NCBI RefSeq assembly: GCF_024509525.1
Contig: NZ_JAMWEM010000009.1
Coordinates: 1-64,000 of the forward strand
Reading direction: 5' to 3'
Length of the DNA stretch: 64,000 nt
Origin: Streptococcus suis
GTDB lineage: Bacteria; Bacillota; Bacilli; Lactobacillales; Streptococcaceae
In this document: positions 1 to 8,346 of the stretch, in pieces
Position numbering within the stretch: the first letter of the stretch is position 1
How the letters are laid out: every line of letters begins with the position of its first letter
Notes under the pieces: generated by a model
What the model was told of the DNA's origin: nothing
Databases searched by the model: none
Seen by the model: the letters and a program-made list of their open reading frames with translations, nothing else
Made by a program: the position numbers and the translations under genes

Positions 1-269
1 ACCAACTAGCTAATACAACGCAGGTCCATCTCATAGTGAAGCAGTTGCTCCTTTCAAGCATCTACCATGCGGTAAATACTGTTATGCGGTATTAGCTATC
101 GTTTCCAATAGTTATCCCCCGCTATGAGGCAGGTTACCTACGCGTTACTCACCCGTTCGCGACTCACTTATCTCGGTGGAGCAAGCTCCGGTGAGATAAG
201 TGCGTTCCACTTGCATGTATTAGGCACGCCGCCAGCGTTCGTCCTGAGCCAGGATCAAACTCTCATTAA
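1..269 (-). rRNA. rrs: 16S rRNA, 5' part (truncated by window edge)
   Basis: Read on the minus strand, the segment begins with the universal 16S 5' sequence (GAGTTTGATCCTGGCTCAG, the 27F region), followed by GACGAACGCTGGCGGCGTG and the V1/V2 region of a streptococcus. Only about the first 270 nt are present; the rest of the gene and presumably 23S and 5S lie before position 1. The mature 5' end is placed near 268-270 by comparison with the usual distance to GAGTTTGATC. The V1 stem sequence is compatible with Streptococcus suis, but the species call from this stretch alone is tentative. Confidence 0.97.
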
Positions 270-424
270 AAGTTTTGATTCAAACTCAAGCTATTGCTAG
301 CTTTCCGTTTTATTGTTTTGTCATTGACGATCTATCCTTAGATAAATCACCCTGCACGTTTGGTTCGTCTTCTTTAATTTTCAAAGGTCTTGTCTTTACC
401 GCTCTCTCAAGCGACAACTATATC

Positions 425-453
425 AGTATATCAGAACTTTTTTCTCCTGTCAA
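425..453 (-). promoter_or_regulatory. rRNA operon promoter
   Basis: On the minus strand TTGACA (453-448) and TATACT (430-425) are separated by exactly 17 bp, a near-perfect sigma-A promoter. It lies about 155 bp before the 16S 5' end. An A/T-rich tract with phased T runs (455-490) sits directly upstream and may act as an UP element. The leader from about 418 to 270 contains no gene. Confidence 0.88.
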
Positions 454-569
454 TAACTTTTTTTAACTTTTTTTACTTTTTTTAAAAAAATTGAAAAAGT
501 GAAAAACTTCTTCCTCAACGGATAACTTAAAACTATACTACATAGTCATGGAATGACAAACAAATACTG

Positions 570-593
570 GAGACTCCTTAAAAAAGGAGTCTC
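570..593. terminator. Terminator-like hairpin between hpf and rRNA promoter
   Basis: A perfect 10-bp stem (GAGACTCCTT paired with AAGGAGTCTC) lies just after the hpf stop codon. The T-rich tail (GTTTTCTT) is better on the plus strand. On the minus strand, where hpf is read, the tail is weaker (CAGTATTTGTTT). It probably closes hpf and shields the rRNA promoter. Confidence 0.6.
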
Positions 594-599
594 GTTTTC

Positions 600-1142
600 T
601 TACTGTCTTACTTCTAAAAGTCCAAGGTCTCCGTCTTCACGCTTGTAGATAACATTTGTAGTTGCATCTTTTGCATCTGTGTAGATGAAGAAATCATGTC
701 CGAGTAGTTCTAATTGAAGAATTGCTTCTTCAATGTCCATTGGTTTTAAATCAACCTGCTTAGTACGAACAATTTTTACTTCTTCATCAGGTTGGTCTGT
801 AAGGTCATCACGGAAAATTTGACCTGTTGGGAGTTTTTGTCGATTTTTTTTCTCAATTTTAGTTTTGTTGCGACGAATCTGACGTTCAATCTTGTCAACA
901 ACCAAATCGATTGAACCATACATATCTTGCGAAATGTCTTCCGCACGAAGAGTAATTGATCCAACTGGAATTGTCACTTCAACTTTTGAACGCTTGTCTC
1001 GGTAAACTTTAAGGTTAACTTTTGCATTCAATTCTTGACCTGTATGGAAGTATTTTTCAATTTTAGCTACTTTCTCTTCTACATAACCACGAAGCGCATC
1101 TGTAACTTCTAAATTCTCTCCACGAATACTGAATTTAATCAT
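600..1142 (-). CDS. hpf: Ribosome hibernation promoting factor, long form
   Basis: 180 aa, the usual length of the long HPF of Gram-positive bacteria. Residues 1-100 form the S30AE/YfiA domain that binds the small subunit near the decoding centre. A charged linker follows, and residues about 120-178 form the C-terminal domain that pairs two ribosomes into 100S dimers in stationary phase. The start is supported by an AGAGG ribosome binding site 8 bases upstream. It is monocistronic, downstream of comFC, which is the standard streptococcal neighbourhood. The promoter carries a site that looks like a catabolite-response element (see 1206-1221). Confidence 0.95.
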   Translation of the reverse strand: MIKFSIRGENLEVTDALRGYVEEKVAKIEKYFHTGQELNAKVNLKVYRDKRSKVEVTIPVGSITLRAEDISQDMYGSIDLVVDKIERQIRRNKTKIEKKNRQKLPTGQIFRDDLTDQPDEEVKIVRTKQVDLKPMDIEEAILQLELLGHDFFIYTDAKDATTNVIYKREDGDLGLLEVRQ

Positions 1143-1183
1143 AGGATATACCTCTTTCTAGGCTTTCGCCTTTCTTTACTCTT

Positions 1184-1211
1184 ATTATACCACTTCAATT
1201 TTTTTTTGCAA
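1184..1211 (-). promoter_or_regulatory. hpf promoter
   Basis: On the minus strand TTGCAA (1211-1206) and TATAAT (1189-1184) are separated by 16 bp. The -10 box is extended (TGGTATAAT). Confidence 0.75.
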
Positions 1212-1221
1212 GCGTTTGCTA
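1206..1221. promoter_or_regulatory. Candidate cre (CcpA) site over the hpf -35 box
   Basis: TTGCAAGCGTTTGCTA matches the published cre consensus WTGNAANCGNWNNCAW at 15 of 16 positions (last A replaced by T). It overlaps the hpf -35 hexamer and the comFC stop codon. Occupation by CcpA would be expected to repress hpf during growth on a good sugar. This is inference from the sequence match. Confidence 0.5.
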
Positions 1222-1881
1222 ACGTGCAATTGAAAAACTTTTGACTGTTTTCGCTCCTTTTTTCATAAGAATTTCCTTGGCTAACTGGATAGTAGCCCCT
1301 GTCGTATAGATGTCATCCACCAGTAAAATTTTTTCTGGCAAAGAACTTTCTTCTATAAGATAGAAAGGTTGAGTGAGTTCCAAGCGTTCTTTTCTGCTCT
1401 TGTTGGATTGTTTGGCAATATCCTCTTTTCCAAGCAGGGTGTAGTAAGGGATAGCTGCTTCTTCCAGCACTGCTGTGACTTGGTTAAAACCTCGTTCTTC
1501 TAGTCGCTTGGGCCCGAGTGGTATGGGAACAATGGTGTAGTCCTTCCATTGTTTAAAGTAGAGTATAAGTTCTTTGGTAAAAACTTTTCTTAAAAGATAG
1601 TCGCCTTGAAATTTGTAGAGGCTAAAGTAGGACGCCATGGCTTGATTGTACTGGTAAAGGCTACTGTGGGAAACTTCTTTTCCCTGTCTTTGCCAGTAAT
1701 AGCAATCTCTGCACTCAATCTCTCCGCTTTTGAAACAAGTCGGGCAATGCTGCTCTGCTATTTTTTCAAAAGAAGAGAGACAATCCCTGCAGGTGGCGGG
1801 TGCACTTGAGGTAAAGAAGAGGACTTGAGTGAACAGCGTCTTGCTGGTCAGACTTTGCTGGCAGATGAGACAGTTAGACAT
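1219..1881 (-). CDS. comFC: ComF family protein ComFC (late competence)
   Basis: 220 aa. The N-terminal half holds cysteine pairs of zinc-ribbon type (CLICQ, CRDC, CPTC, CRDC within residues 4-60). The C-terminal half is a type I phosphoribosyltransferase-like fold with the diphosphate loop motif ILLVDDIYTTGAT near residue 190. The protein is needed for uptake of single-stranded DNA in naturally competent Firmicutes and works with ComFA. Its start overlaps the end of comFA by 8 bp, so the two form a late-competence operon. Whether it has enzymatic activity is unknown. Confidence 0.92.
   Translation of the reverse strand: MSNCLICQQSLTSKTLFTQVLFFTSSAPATCRDCLSSFEKIAEQHCPTCFKSGEIECRDCYYWQRQGKEVSHSSLYQYNQAMASYFSLYKFQGDYLLRKVFTKELILYFKQWKDYTIVPIPLGPKRLEERGFNQVTAVLEEAAIPYYTLLGKEDIAKQSNKSRKERLELTQPFYLIEESSLPEKILLVDDIYTTGATIQLAKEILMKKGAKTVKSFSIAR
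1752..1762 (-). repeat. AATAGCAGAGC motif, copy in comFC
   Basis: Exact 11-mer read on the minus strand; within ...Lys-Ile-Ala-Glu-Gln. Confidence 0.85.
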
Positions 1882-3166
1882 AGCCGGCCTCCTTGTTCAT
1901 GAGTTTTATCTCGGCAATAGCCTTTTCAATGGCACGGTTGGTGCCACCATGGAAGAAGAGGAGTTGGCCTGTCGGGCGGTCCATACTCCTGCCAACGCGG
2001 CCTGCAATTTGTATCAGACTGGACGAGGTGTAAAGATAATGGTTGGCCTCTACAACAAAAACATCGACACAGGGGAAGGTGACACCCCGCTCCAAGATAG
2101 TGGTCGAAACGAGAATGTCAATGTCGCGGTCACGAAAACCTTGAACAACTTCCAGACGGTTTTCGGTCTGGCTGGATACAAATCCAATGGTCTGATCAGG
2201 AAAATACTTTTCTAACACTGAGACCAACTCCTGTCCTGTCTTGATTTCTGGGGCAAAAAGGAGCAAGGGATAGCCTGTCTGACGCTGGACTTGAATAGCC
2301 GTGTGAAGTTTAGGCACGAGTTTCCCCTTCTTCAATTGCTTTTGAAATTTGTCGAACCATACCTTCTGGGGAACAATCAAGGGATTGCCGTGAAAGCGTT
2401 TGGGCAGACGTAGGCGGTCTAGTTGACCATTTTTAACCTTTCGATCGAGTTCGTCAGTTGAGGTTGCTGTTAAGAAGACTTGGACCCCGTCTGGTTTGAC
2501 AGACTGATCTACTGCCCGATAAAGCATGGGATTATCGACATAGGGAAAGGCATCGACTTCATCAATCAGGACCAGGTCAAAGGCCTGATAAAATTTGAGC
2601 AACTGATGCGTAGTCGCAATGACCAAAGGTGTTCGGAAGTAGGATTCTGATTGCCCATGTAGGAGGCTAATGGGACAGGAAAAGTCGTTTTGCAGGCGTT
2701 TGTAGAGTTCAATGCAGACATCAATTCTGGGGCTGGCTAGGCAGACTGCTCCTCCCCTATCAATGACCGAGGCGACTAGTTCATATATCATCTCTGTCTT
2801 TCCGGCACCAGTTACCGCATGGACCAAGGTTGCTTGGCCCTCCTGGACATTTTGACAGAGGCCGTCAGAGATGAGCTGTTGCCAGGCTGTCAATTTCCCT
2901 TGCCACTTGAGGCTAGTCTGGGGTGGAAAAGCTTCCTGCGGAAAATGATAGAGTTCCTCATCTGAACGTACTCTTCCTAGAAGTAAGCAAGCTCGGCAGT
3001 AATAAGCGCCATTTGGCAGCTTGTTGTCTTCCTCAAATGATGTCCCACAGCGAAAACAGGCATTCTTGTTTGTGATGCTGGATATTTTCACTGCCTTTTC
3101 TCGTTCTGTTGCTGTCAATTGGTATTTGGTAAAAAGTCTTCCATAGTAATGTTCTAATTCTTTCAT
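1874..3166 (-). CDS. comFA: ComFA, competence DNA translocase (DEAD-box ATPase)
   Basis: About 430 aa. An N-terminal zinc finger (CFRCG and CRAC, residues about 37-60) is followed by a superfamily 2 helicase core: Walker A AVTGAGKTE, Walker B LIDEVDAFPY, the STTILERGVTFP region and a QIAGRVGR motif VI. It is the motor thought to pull transforming single-stranded DNA through the ComEC channel. The start is placed at ATG 3166; an in-frame GTG lies one codon earlier. There is no ribosome binding site, and a competence-type promoter sits only a few bases upstream, so the mRNA may be leaderless. Confidence 0.93.
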   Translation of the reverse strand: MKELEHYYGRLFTKYQLTATEREKAVKISSITNKNACFRCGTSFEEDNKLPNGAYYCRACLLLGRVRSDEELYHFPQEAFPPQTSLKWQGKLTAWQQLISDGLCQNVQEGQATLVHAVTGAGKTEMIYELVASVIDRGGAVCLASPRIDVCIELYKRLQNDFSCPISLLHGQSESYFRTPLVIATTHQLLKFYQAFDLVLIDEVDAFPYVDNPMLYRAVDQSVKPDGVQVFLTATSTDELDRKVKNGQLDRLRLPKRFHGNPLIVPQKVWFDKFQKQLKKGKLVPKLHTAIQVQRQTGYPLLLFAPEIKTGQELVSVLEKYFPDQTIGFVSSQTENRLEVVQGFRDRDIDILVSTTILERGVTFPCVDVFVVEANHYLYTSSSLIQIAGRVGRSMDRPTGQLLFFHGGTNRAIEKAIAEIKLMNKEAGYV

Positions 3167-3174
3167 CACTTATT

Positions 3175-3182
3175 TATTCGGA
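3175..3182 (-). promoter_or_regulatory. Competence (cin/com) box of comFA
   Basis: TCCGAATA on the minus strand matches 7 of 8 positions of the ComX-dependent promoter element TACGAATA known in streptococci. It ends 8 bp before the comFA ATG, so transcription would start at or next to the start codon. Confidence 0.7.
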
Positions 3183-3187
3183 ATTTC

Positions 3188-3216
3188 TTGTCAGTTTTGA
3201 AAAAAATTAGTACAAT
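3188..3216 (+). promoter_or_regulatory. yigZ promoter
   Basis: TTGTCA (3188-3193) and TACAAT (3211-3216) with 17-bp spacing. Only six bases separate the -10 box from the ATG at 3223. The -35 box is 5 bp from the comFA com box, so the two polymerases would collide. Confidence 0.75.
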
Positions 3217-3222
3217 TTGGTT

Positions 3223-3855
3223 ATGAAAGAATTTAAGACGATTAAAGAAGATGGTATTGTTGAGGAAGAGATAAAGAAATCACGCTTTATCTGTTTTATG
3301 AAACGAGTGACTAGCGAAGAGGAAGCTCGCGACTTTATCAACAAAATCAAGAAAGAACAGTACAAGGCCACCCATAACTGCTCTGCCTTTGTCCTTGGAG
3401 AAAATATGGAAATCAAGCGTTCCTCAGATGACGGAGAACCATCAGGAACTGCTGGAGTACCCATGCTGACGGTTTTAGAAAATCATGAGCTGACCAATGT
3501 CGCAACGGTGGTTACTCGCTATTTTGGTGGTATCAAGTTGGGAGCAGGTGGCCTAATCCGTGCTTATGCCGGTGCAGTTGCCAGTGCGGTCAAGGAAATC
3601 GGAATCGTGGAGGTCAAGGAGCAGGAGGGCATCTCCATCACTATGTCCTATGCCCAATACCAAGAGTTTGCCAATTGGCGCGCAGAAAAAGGTCTGGAAG
3701 AATTTGATACCCAGTTCATGACTGATGTTTCAACTATGGTTTTTGTGGATAAGGAATGCTTAGAGCAAACCTTGGCAAGCCTGACAGAATTTTACCACGG
3801 AAAAGTTCAGGTAGCGAAGACTGACAGCCGAATTGTAGAGGTACCTGTCTATTAA
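3223..3855 (+). CDS. YigZ family protein (IMPACT/UPF0029 fold)
   Basis: 210 aa. The N-terminal UPF0029 domain (residues about 1-120) contains the family signature [14 protein letters not shown]. The C-terminal DUF1949 domain (about 135-200) is related to EF-G domain V folds. Relatives in eukaryotes (IMPACT) modulate translation regulation; the bacterial role is unsettled. The gene is divergent from comFA, a conserved streptococcal arrangement. The ATG at 3223 is preferred over a TTG six bases upstream. No ribosome binding site is visible and the promoter -10 box ends 6 bp before the ATG, so it is a leaderless candidate. Confidence 0.85.
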   Translation: MKEFKTIKEDGIVEEEIKKSRFICFMKRVTSEEEARDFINKIKKEQYKATHNCSAFVLGENMEIKRSSDDGEPSGTAGVPMLTVLENHELTNVATVVTRYFGGIKLGAGGLIRAYAGAVASAVKEIGIVEVKEQEGISITMSYAQYQEFANWRAEKGLEEFDTQFMTDVSTMVFVDKECLEQTLASLTEFYHGKVQVAKTDSRIVEVPVY

Positions 3856-3883
3856 AAAAAGCTATCGGCGAGATAGTTTTTTT
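3856..3883 (+). terminator. yigZ terminator
   Basis: Stem of AAGCTATC and GATAGTT around GGCGA, followed by a run of T, directly after the yigZ stop codon. Confidence 0.8.
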
Positions 3884-3943
3884 ATATTATACTTTTTAGC
3901 TTTTCTACTATATACTAGTGGTAACATAATTTGGAGGTGCCTT

Positions 3944-4870
3944 ATGGCTATTTATCAAAACATTACGCAATTAGTTGGAAAAACACCAATTATCAAACTC
4001 AATCATATTGTTCCTGAGGGAGCTGCTGAGGTCTATGTTAAACTAGAAGCCTTCAACCCTGGTTCTTCTGTCAAAGACCGTATCGCCTTGGCTATGATTG
4101 AAGATGCTGAAAAGGCTGGTACTATCAAGCCTGGCGACACTATCGTTGAGCCGACAAGTGGGAATACTGGCATCGGTCTTGCTTGGGTCGGTGCAGCTAA
4201 GGGCTACAAGGTCATTATTGTTATGCCTGAAACCATGAGTATCGAGCGTCGCAAAATCATCCAAGCCTATGGAGCCAAACTTGTCTTAACCCCTGGTAGC
4301 GAGGGGATGAAGGGAGCTATTGCCAAGGCAAAAGAGATTGCTGAAGAAAAAAATGGCTGGGTGCCGTTCCAGTTTGCCAATCCATCCAATCCAAAAGTTC
4401 ATGAAGATACAACAGGACAGGAAATTTTGGAAGACTTTGGAGCAACTGGTCTGGATGCCTTTATATCTGGTGTTGGTACTGGCGGAACCGTTTCTGGTGT
4501 TTCTCATGTATTAAAAGCTGCTAACACAAATATTGCCATCTATGCCGTAGAGGCTGATGAATCGGCAGTTCTATCTGGTGAAGCACCTGGTCCACACAAG
4601 ATTCAAGGAATTTCAGCAGGTTTCATTCCTGAAACGCTGGATACAGCAGCTTATGATGGTGTTATTCGTGTCAAATCAGATGACGCACTGGCGACTGGTC
4701 GCGCTATCGGTGGACAAGAAGGTTTCTTGGTCGGTATTTCTTCTGGGGCAGCTATCCATGCTGCAATCGAAGTAGCGAAGGAATTAGGTACTGGTAAAAA
4801 GGTACTGGCTATCTTGGCAGATAACGGCGAACGTTATCTATCAACAGCACTATATGATTTCGAATTATAA
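3944..4870 (+). CDS. cysK: Cysteine synthase A (O-acetylserine sulfhydrylase)
   Basis: 308 aa, the usual length. It makes cysteine from O-acetylserine and sulfide using pyridoxal phosphate. The PLP lysine is K44 in the motif [12 protein letters not shown]. The substrate-binding loop [12 protein letters not shown] follows at about residue 69, and the phosphate-binding glycine loop GTGGTVSGV near residue 177. A strong ribosome binding site (GGAGGTG) precedes the ATG. It is a single-gene unit flanked by terminators. Nothing in the short upstream region looks like a T-box or S-box. Confidence 0.96.
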   Translation: MAIYQNITQLVGKTPIIKLNHIVPEGAAEVYVKLEAFNPGSSVKDRIALAMIEDAEKAGTIKPGDTIVEPTSGNTGIGLAWVGAAKGYKVIIVMPETMSIERRKIIQAYGAKLVLTPGSEGMKGAIAKAKEIAEEKNGWVPFQFANPSNPKVHEDTTGQEILEDFGATGLDAFISGVGTGGTVSGVSHVLKAANTNIAIYAVEADESAVLSGEAPGPHKIQGISAGFIPETLDTAAYDGVIRVKSDDALATGRAIGGQEGFLVGISSGAAIHAAIEVAKELGTGKKVLAILADNGERYLSTALYDFEL

Positions 4871-4910
4871 AACAAGAATAAAGGAAGCCATAGCTTCCTT
4901 TATTCTTGTT
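4871..4910. terminator. Bidirectional terminator shared by cysK and the S1 gene
   Basis: A perfect 17-bp stem with a 6-nt loop, starting right after the cysK stop and T-rich on both exits. Its right arm covers the stop and last codons of the convergent S1-domain gene (4900-4910). Confidence 0.92.
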
Positions 4911-5259
4911 TTTGCAGAAACTCTTTAGCTTCCTTAATCCACTGAGGAAGTTTTTTTGCTAGGGGAGCAAAGCCGATTTTATGACGGTCATTAGTAAAAC
5001 GATGATGCCGAGGAATTTTCTGATTTTCTTCCTCTAAAGTACGCATAGACAGACTGGACTTACCTGTATATTCATCCAAATCAACAATTTGAACGACGAC
5101 TTCCTGTCCAATCTTGACTTGATCGTAGATATTGTCTACATACCCTGTTTTAATTTCTGAAATATGAATCAGACCACTGCTACCATCTTCTAACTCAACA
5201 AAGGCTCCATACGGTTGAATCCCTGTAACCTTCCCTTTTATTTTATCACCAATTTTCAT
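4900..5259 (-). CDS. S1 RNA-binding domain protein (CvfD/YugI, GSP13 family)
   Basis: 119 aa from the ATG at 5259, which lies one base after the stop codon of the upstream gene. An ORF start 33 bp earlier would overlap that gene and has no ribosome binding site. Residues 1-70 form a single S1 domain beginning MKIGDKIKGKVTGIQPYGAF. The tail is basic and probably disordered. Relatives (YugI, pneumococcal CvfD) bind ribosomes or mRNA and influence stress adaptation. It is translationally coupled to the HAD-cyclophilin gene. Confidence 0.88.
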   Translation of the reverse strand: MKIGDKIKGKVTGIQPYGAFVELEDGSSGLIHISEIKTGYVDNIYDQVKIGQEVVVQIVDLDEYTGKSSLSMRTLEEENQKIPRHHRFTNDRHKIGFAPLAKKLPQWIKEAKEFLQKQE

Positions 5260-5260
5260 C

Positions 5261-6667
5261 TTAGTTTTCATCCTTGATTTCGATGGTTTCAATTACAACA
5301 TCTTCTATTGGCTTGTCCATAGCTCCCGTTTCAACACTTGCAATGGCATCAAGGACTATATACGATTCCTTATCCATCAACTGACCAAATACGGTATGGC
5401 GGTTATCCAGGTGTGGCGTCCCCCCATTTTCCGCATAAAGCTCTGCTATTTCTCCCGGCCATCCACCGCGCTCAAGCTCTTTTTTAGAGTAAGGGAGACT
5501 TGTATTCTGTACAATGAAAAATTGGCTACCGTTGGTGTTTGGTCCTGCATTGGCCATAGATAATGCACCTCTGATATTAAATGCTTCCATTGAAAACTCA
5601 TCTTCAAAAGCAGCGCCATAAATAGACTCTCCGCCCATACCTGTTCCAGTTGGGTCTCCACCTTGAATCATAAAATCTTTGATAATCCGATGGAAGATAA
5701 CACCGTCATAGTAGCCATCTTTAGATAAGGCGATAAAATTAGCCACTGTCTTTGGTGCAATCTCTGGGAAGAGTTTAATTGTCATTGTTCCATGATTTGT
5801 TTTGACATGAGCAACCGGACCTTCAGCTGCTTCAATTTCGACTTGTGGATAATACTTCTTTTTTTCTACCATTCCTAATTTCTCCAAGGCATCAAAGATG
5901 CCATCTTCTTCTACTTTTTTTGTGATGTAATCACCCTTAGCTGCTAAATCTGGATGGGAATTCCCCATAGCGATACTAATACCTGCATAATCAAATACTT
6001 CTAGGTCATTGAGCCCGTCCCCAAATACCATAACATTTTCTGGCTTCAGACCTAAATGTTCTACAACAGCTGCAACACCTGCTGCTTTTGAAGCTTCTTG
6101 TAAAATGATATCTGATGAAATAGCTTCCCAACGTACACTACGCATGTGTTCTTTTAAGTCGGCAGGTAATTCGACTTCTTGTCCCTCTTGTTCAAAGGTC
6201 CATATTTGATAAATATCATTATCTTGATAGAAATCTGGATCCGTTTCTAGATGTTCATAAATTGGGTCAATGGTTCGACTGATACGGTCATCCCTATGAG
6301 AAAGCACCGCCTTATGGCTCCCCATCAAACCATAATCTATACCGATTTCCTTTGTCCAATTAATCACTTGCTCTACCATATTTTTGGGAAGTACTTCTTG
6401 ACGAATCACGTTCCCTTTTGCGTCCTCAACATAGGACCCATTAATCATGGCAAAAAAGTCTGGCTGCAATGCTCTTATCTCAGGTACTAGCCCATAGATT
6501 GCTCGTCCTGATGCGATACCAGTCAAAATCCCTTTATTTTTCAAGGAAGCAAAAACTTGCTTAATAGACTCTGGCATGTAGCCTGTATCTTTCAAACGTA
6601 GGGTGTCATCTATGTCAAAAAAGACAATTTTTATTTTTTTAGCTCGGTACTTTAATTTTGCATCCAT
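5261..6667 (-). CDS. Cof-type HAD hydrolase fused to cyclophilin peptidyl-prolyl isomerase
   Basis: 468 aa from the ATG at 6667, chosen because GGAG lies 10 bases upstream; an earlier ATG lacks this. Residues about 13-260 are a HAD-IIB phosphatase: nucleophile motif FFDIDDTLR, motif II SGRA and motif [12 protein letters not shown]. Residues about 275-465 are a cyclophilin: [28 protein letters not shown] and the HTVFGQ region. The two-domain protein is characteristic of streptococci and presumably cytoplasmic. The phosphatase substrate and the reason for the fusion are unknown. Confidence 0.92.
   Translation of the reverse strand: MDAKLKYRAKKIKIVFFDIDDTLRLKDTGYMPESIKQVFASLKNKGILTGIASGRAIYGLVPEIRALQPDFFAMINGSYVEDAKGNVIRQEVLPKNMVEQVINWTKEIGIDYGLMGSHKAVLSHRDDRISRTIDPIYEHLETDPDFYQDNDIYQIWTFEQEGQEVELPADLKEHMRSVRWEAISSDIILQEASKAAGVAAVVEHLGLKPENVMVFGDGLNDLEVFDYAGISIAMGNSHPDLAAKGDYITKKVEEDGIFDALEKLGMVEKKKYYPQVEIEAAEGPVAHVKTNHGTMTIKLFPEIAPKTVANFIALSKDGYYDGVIFHRIIKDFMIQGGDPTGTGMGGESIYGAAFEDEFSMEAFNIRGALSMANAGPNTNGSQFFIVQNTSLPYSKKELERGGWPGEIAELYAENGGTPHLDNRHTVFGQLMDKESYIVLDAIASVETGAMDKPIEDVVIETIEIKDEN
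5440..5450 (-). repeat. AATAGCAGAGC motif, copy in the HAD-cyclophilin gene
   Basis: Exact 11-mer, minus strand; within Glu-Ile-Ala-Glu-Leu. Confidence 0.85.
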
Positions 6668-6713
6668 TTTTGCACATCTCCGCTTCATTACTTAGATAAA
6701 CTTTATTATACCA

Positions 6714-7355
6714 TTATTCCTCATCTTGTTCCACCAACCCATGTTGAAATGCGTAGACAACTGCTTGCGTCCGATCACTGACAGCTAGCTTAGAAAGTAT
6801 ATTCGAAACGTGAGTTTTAACGGTTTTTAGAGATATAAATGATTCATCAGCAATTCGTTGATTATCATATCCTTTAGCTAAGAGCGCTAATATCTCACGT
6901 TCTCTGGCAGTCAAATCTTCGTGTAGGGATGGATGTTTCCGATGATCTTCAACCTTCTTTTCTACTTCGGTTTCAATGGCCAATTGGCCGGTATATACCT
7001 TACGAATGGCTCGAAGAATCTCTTCGGCACTGGAAGTCTTGAGCATATAGCCACGCGCTCCTGCATCTAAAACAGGATAGATCTTTTCATTATCTAAGTA
7101 AGATGTTAGGATCAAAATTTTGGCTTCCGGCCACTTCTCTAAAATCGCCAACGTTGCCTCTACTCCATTCAGCTTAGGCATAACCAAGTCCATAACAACA
7201 ATATCTGGTCGGATTTGGAGAGCTTTTTCCATCCCCTCTTGACCATCTTCTGCCTCTGCTATTACTTCTATATCTGCCTGTAAGTTCAAAAAACTTTTTA
7301 AGCCTAACCGGACCATTTCATGGTCATCAACTAGCATCACTCGTATCTTGTTCAT
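6714..7355 (-). CDS. liaR: Response regulator LiaR
   Basis: 213 aa. It has an N-terminal receiver domain with the phospho-acceptor aspartate in VVMDLVMPKLNG (near residue 56), the acidic pair VDDHE at 10, and a C-terminal LuxR/NarL helix-turn-helix (LTAREREILALLAKGYDNQRIA). It is the transcription factor of the cell-envelope stress system that answers lipid II-binding antibiotics. The start overlaps the liaS end by 29 bp, giving the operon order liaF-liaS-liaR. Confidence 0.93.
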   Translation of the reverse strand: MNKIRVMLVDDHEMVRLGLKSFLNLQADIEVIAEAEDGQEGMEKALQIRPDIVVMDLVMPKLNGVEATLAILEKWPEAKILILTSYLDNEKIYPVLDAGARGYMLKTSSAEEILRAIRKVYTGQLAIETEVEKKVEDHRKHPSLHEDLTAREREILALLAKGYDNQRIADESFISLKTVKTHVSNILSKLAVSDRTQAVVYAFQHGLVEQDEE

Positions 7356-8346
7356 CTATCTTTCCTTTCAAAAGCGGAATACGAATATCTATCGCCACTC
7401 CTTTTCCTTTAGCGCTACGGATTTTGATTGTCCCCGCCATATCCTCAACGCGTTCTTGAATATTTTGTAGTCCGTAACTGATTGCTCGATCATCAGATAT
7501 GACAAAGCCAATGCCATCGTCTGCCATTTTTAATTGAAGTTCCGAATCGGATTGAATCAAATAAATATCTAGATGCCTAGCCTTGGCGTGCCGAAGGGTG
7601 TTGCTTATAATCTCTTGCGCAATCCTAAATAGGTGATCTTCAATAGATTTGGGCAGTTCTCCAACTTCATGGATAAACTGCACCTGCACAGAGCTCTTAT
7701 CGCTAACTTCTCTGAGGATATACTCAAATCCTTCTACTAAGGTTTTACTATCTAGTTCGCTCGGTCTCAGGTGTAGAAGTAAAATGCGCAGATCGCGTTG
7801 GGCAGTTTCAATCATCTCCTTAACCGCAATGAGTTGGTTTGCTACCGTATCTGAAGGTAGTTGCTCCAGATTACTGGACAAGCCCGCCAAAATCATTGAA
7901 GTCGCGAAGAGTTCTTGACTAACTGTATCATGTAAATCTCGTGCAATTCGCTTTCTCTCCCCCTCTACGATTTCCTCTTGCTTGACTAAATCCTGATTAT
8001 CAATCAACTGCACCTGCCTAGTTAAACTACGTACTTTATCTGATAGATCTAGCAACAATTGATCCTCTTCAGCCTGACTACGTAGCGTTTTATTCTGCAA
8101 TATCATCCGAATCTTTTGTCGCATAACCTGTGTCGATACTACGCTCACCGATTGGACCAAAATAGATAAAAACATCGTCAGCAATATCGCAAGTAATAAA
8201 AGTGTAAAAAGCAACTGTTCTGTTGAAATCCAAAGACTAACATCTAGCAAAGAGTGATTGAGGAGGGGAAACACGGTCGCTAGAACAACTAAAATAATGA
8301 GTAGCGCATACCAAAATAGAAGAAAAATGCCACTTTTCCTCATCAT
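7327..8346 (-). CDS. liaS: Sensor histidine kinase LiaS
   Basis: 339 aa. Two transmembrane helices (about residues 5-28 and 43-67) enclose a very short outside loop, typical of intramembrane-sensing kinases. The HisKA_3 dimerisation domain carries the phosphorylated histidine in RKRIARDLHDTVSQ, and an HATPase domain (ADDGIGF, GLQNIQERV) ends the protein. It phosphorylates LiaR and is held inactive by LiaF. The gene overlaps liaF by 4 bp. Confidence 0.93.
   Translation of the reverse strand: MMRKSGIFLLFWYALLIILVVLATVFPLLNHSLLDVSLWISTEQLLFTLLLLAILLTMFLSILVQSVSVVSTQVMRQKIRMILQNKTLRSQAEEDQLLLDLSDKVRSLTRQVQLIDNQDLVKQEEIVEGERKRIARDLHDTVSQELFATSMILAGLSSNLEQLPSDTVANQLIAVKEMIETAQRDLRILLLHLRPSELDSKTLVEGFEYILREVSDKSSVQVQFIHEVGELPKSIEDHLFRIAQEIISNTLRHAKARHLDIYLIQSDSELQLKMADDGIGFVISDDRAISYGLQNIQERVEDMAGTIKIRSAKGKGVAIDIRIPLLKGKIDEQDTSDAS

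Noticed and set aside
1829-2215. A 128-codon plus-strand frame opposite comFA
   Set aside because: It is antisense to the conserved helicase domain, with no ribosome binding site and no family signature; a shadow frame.
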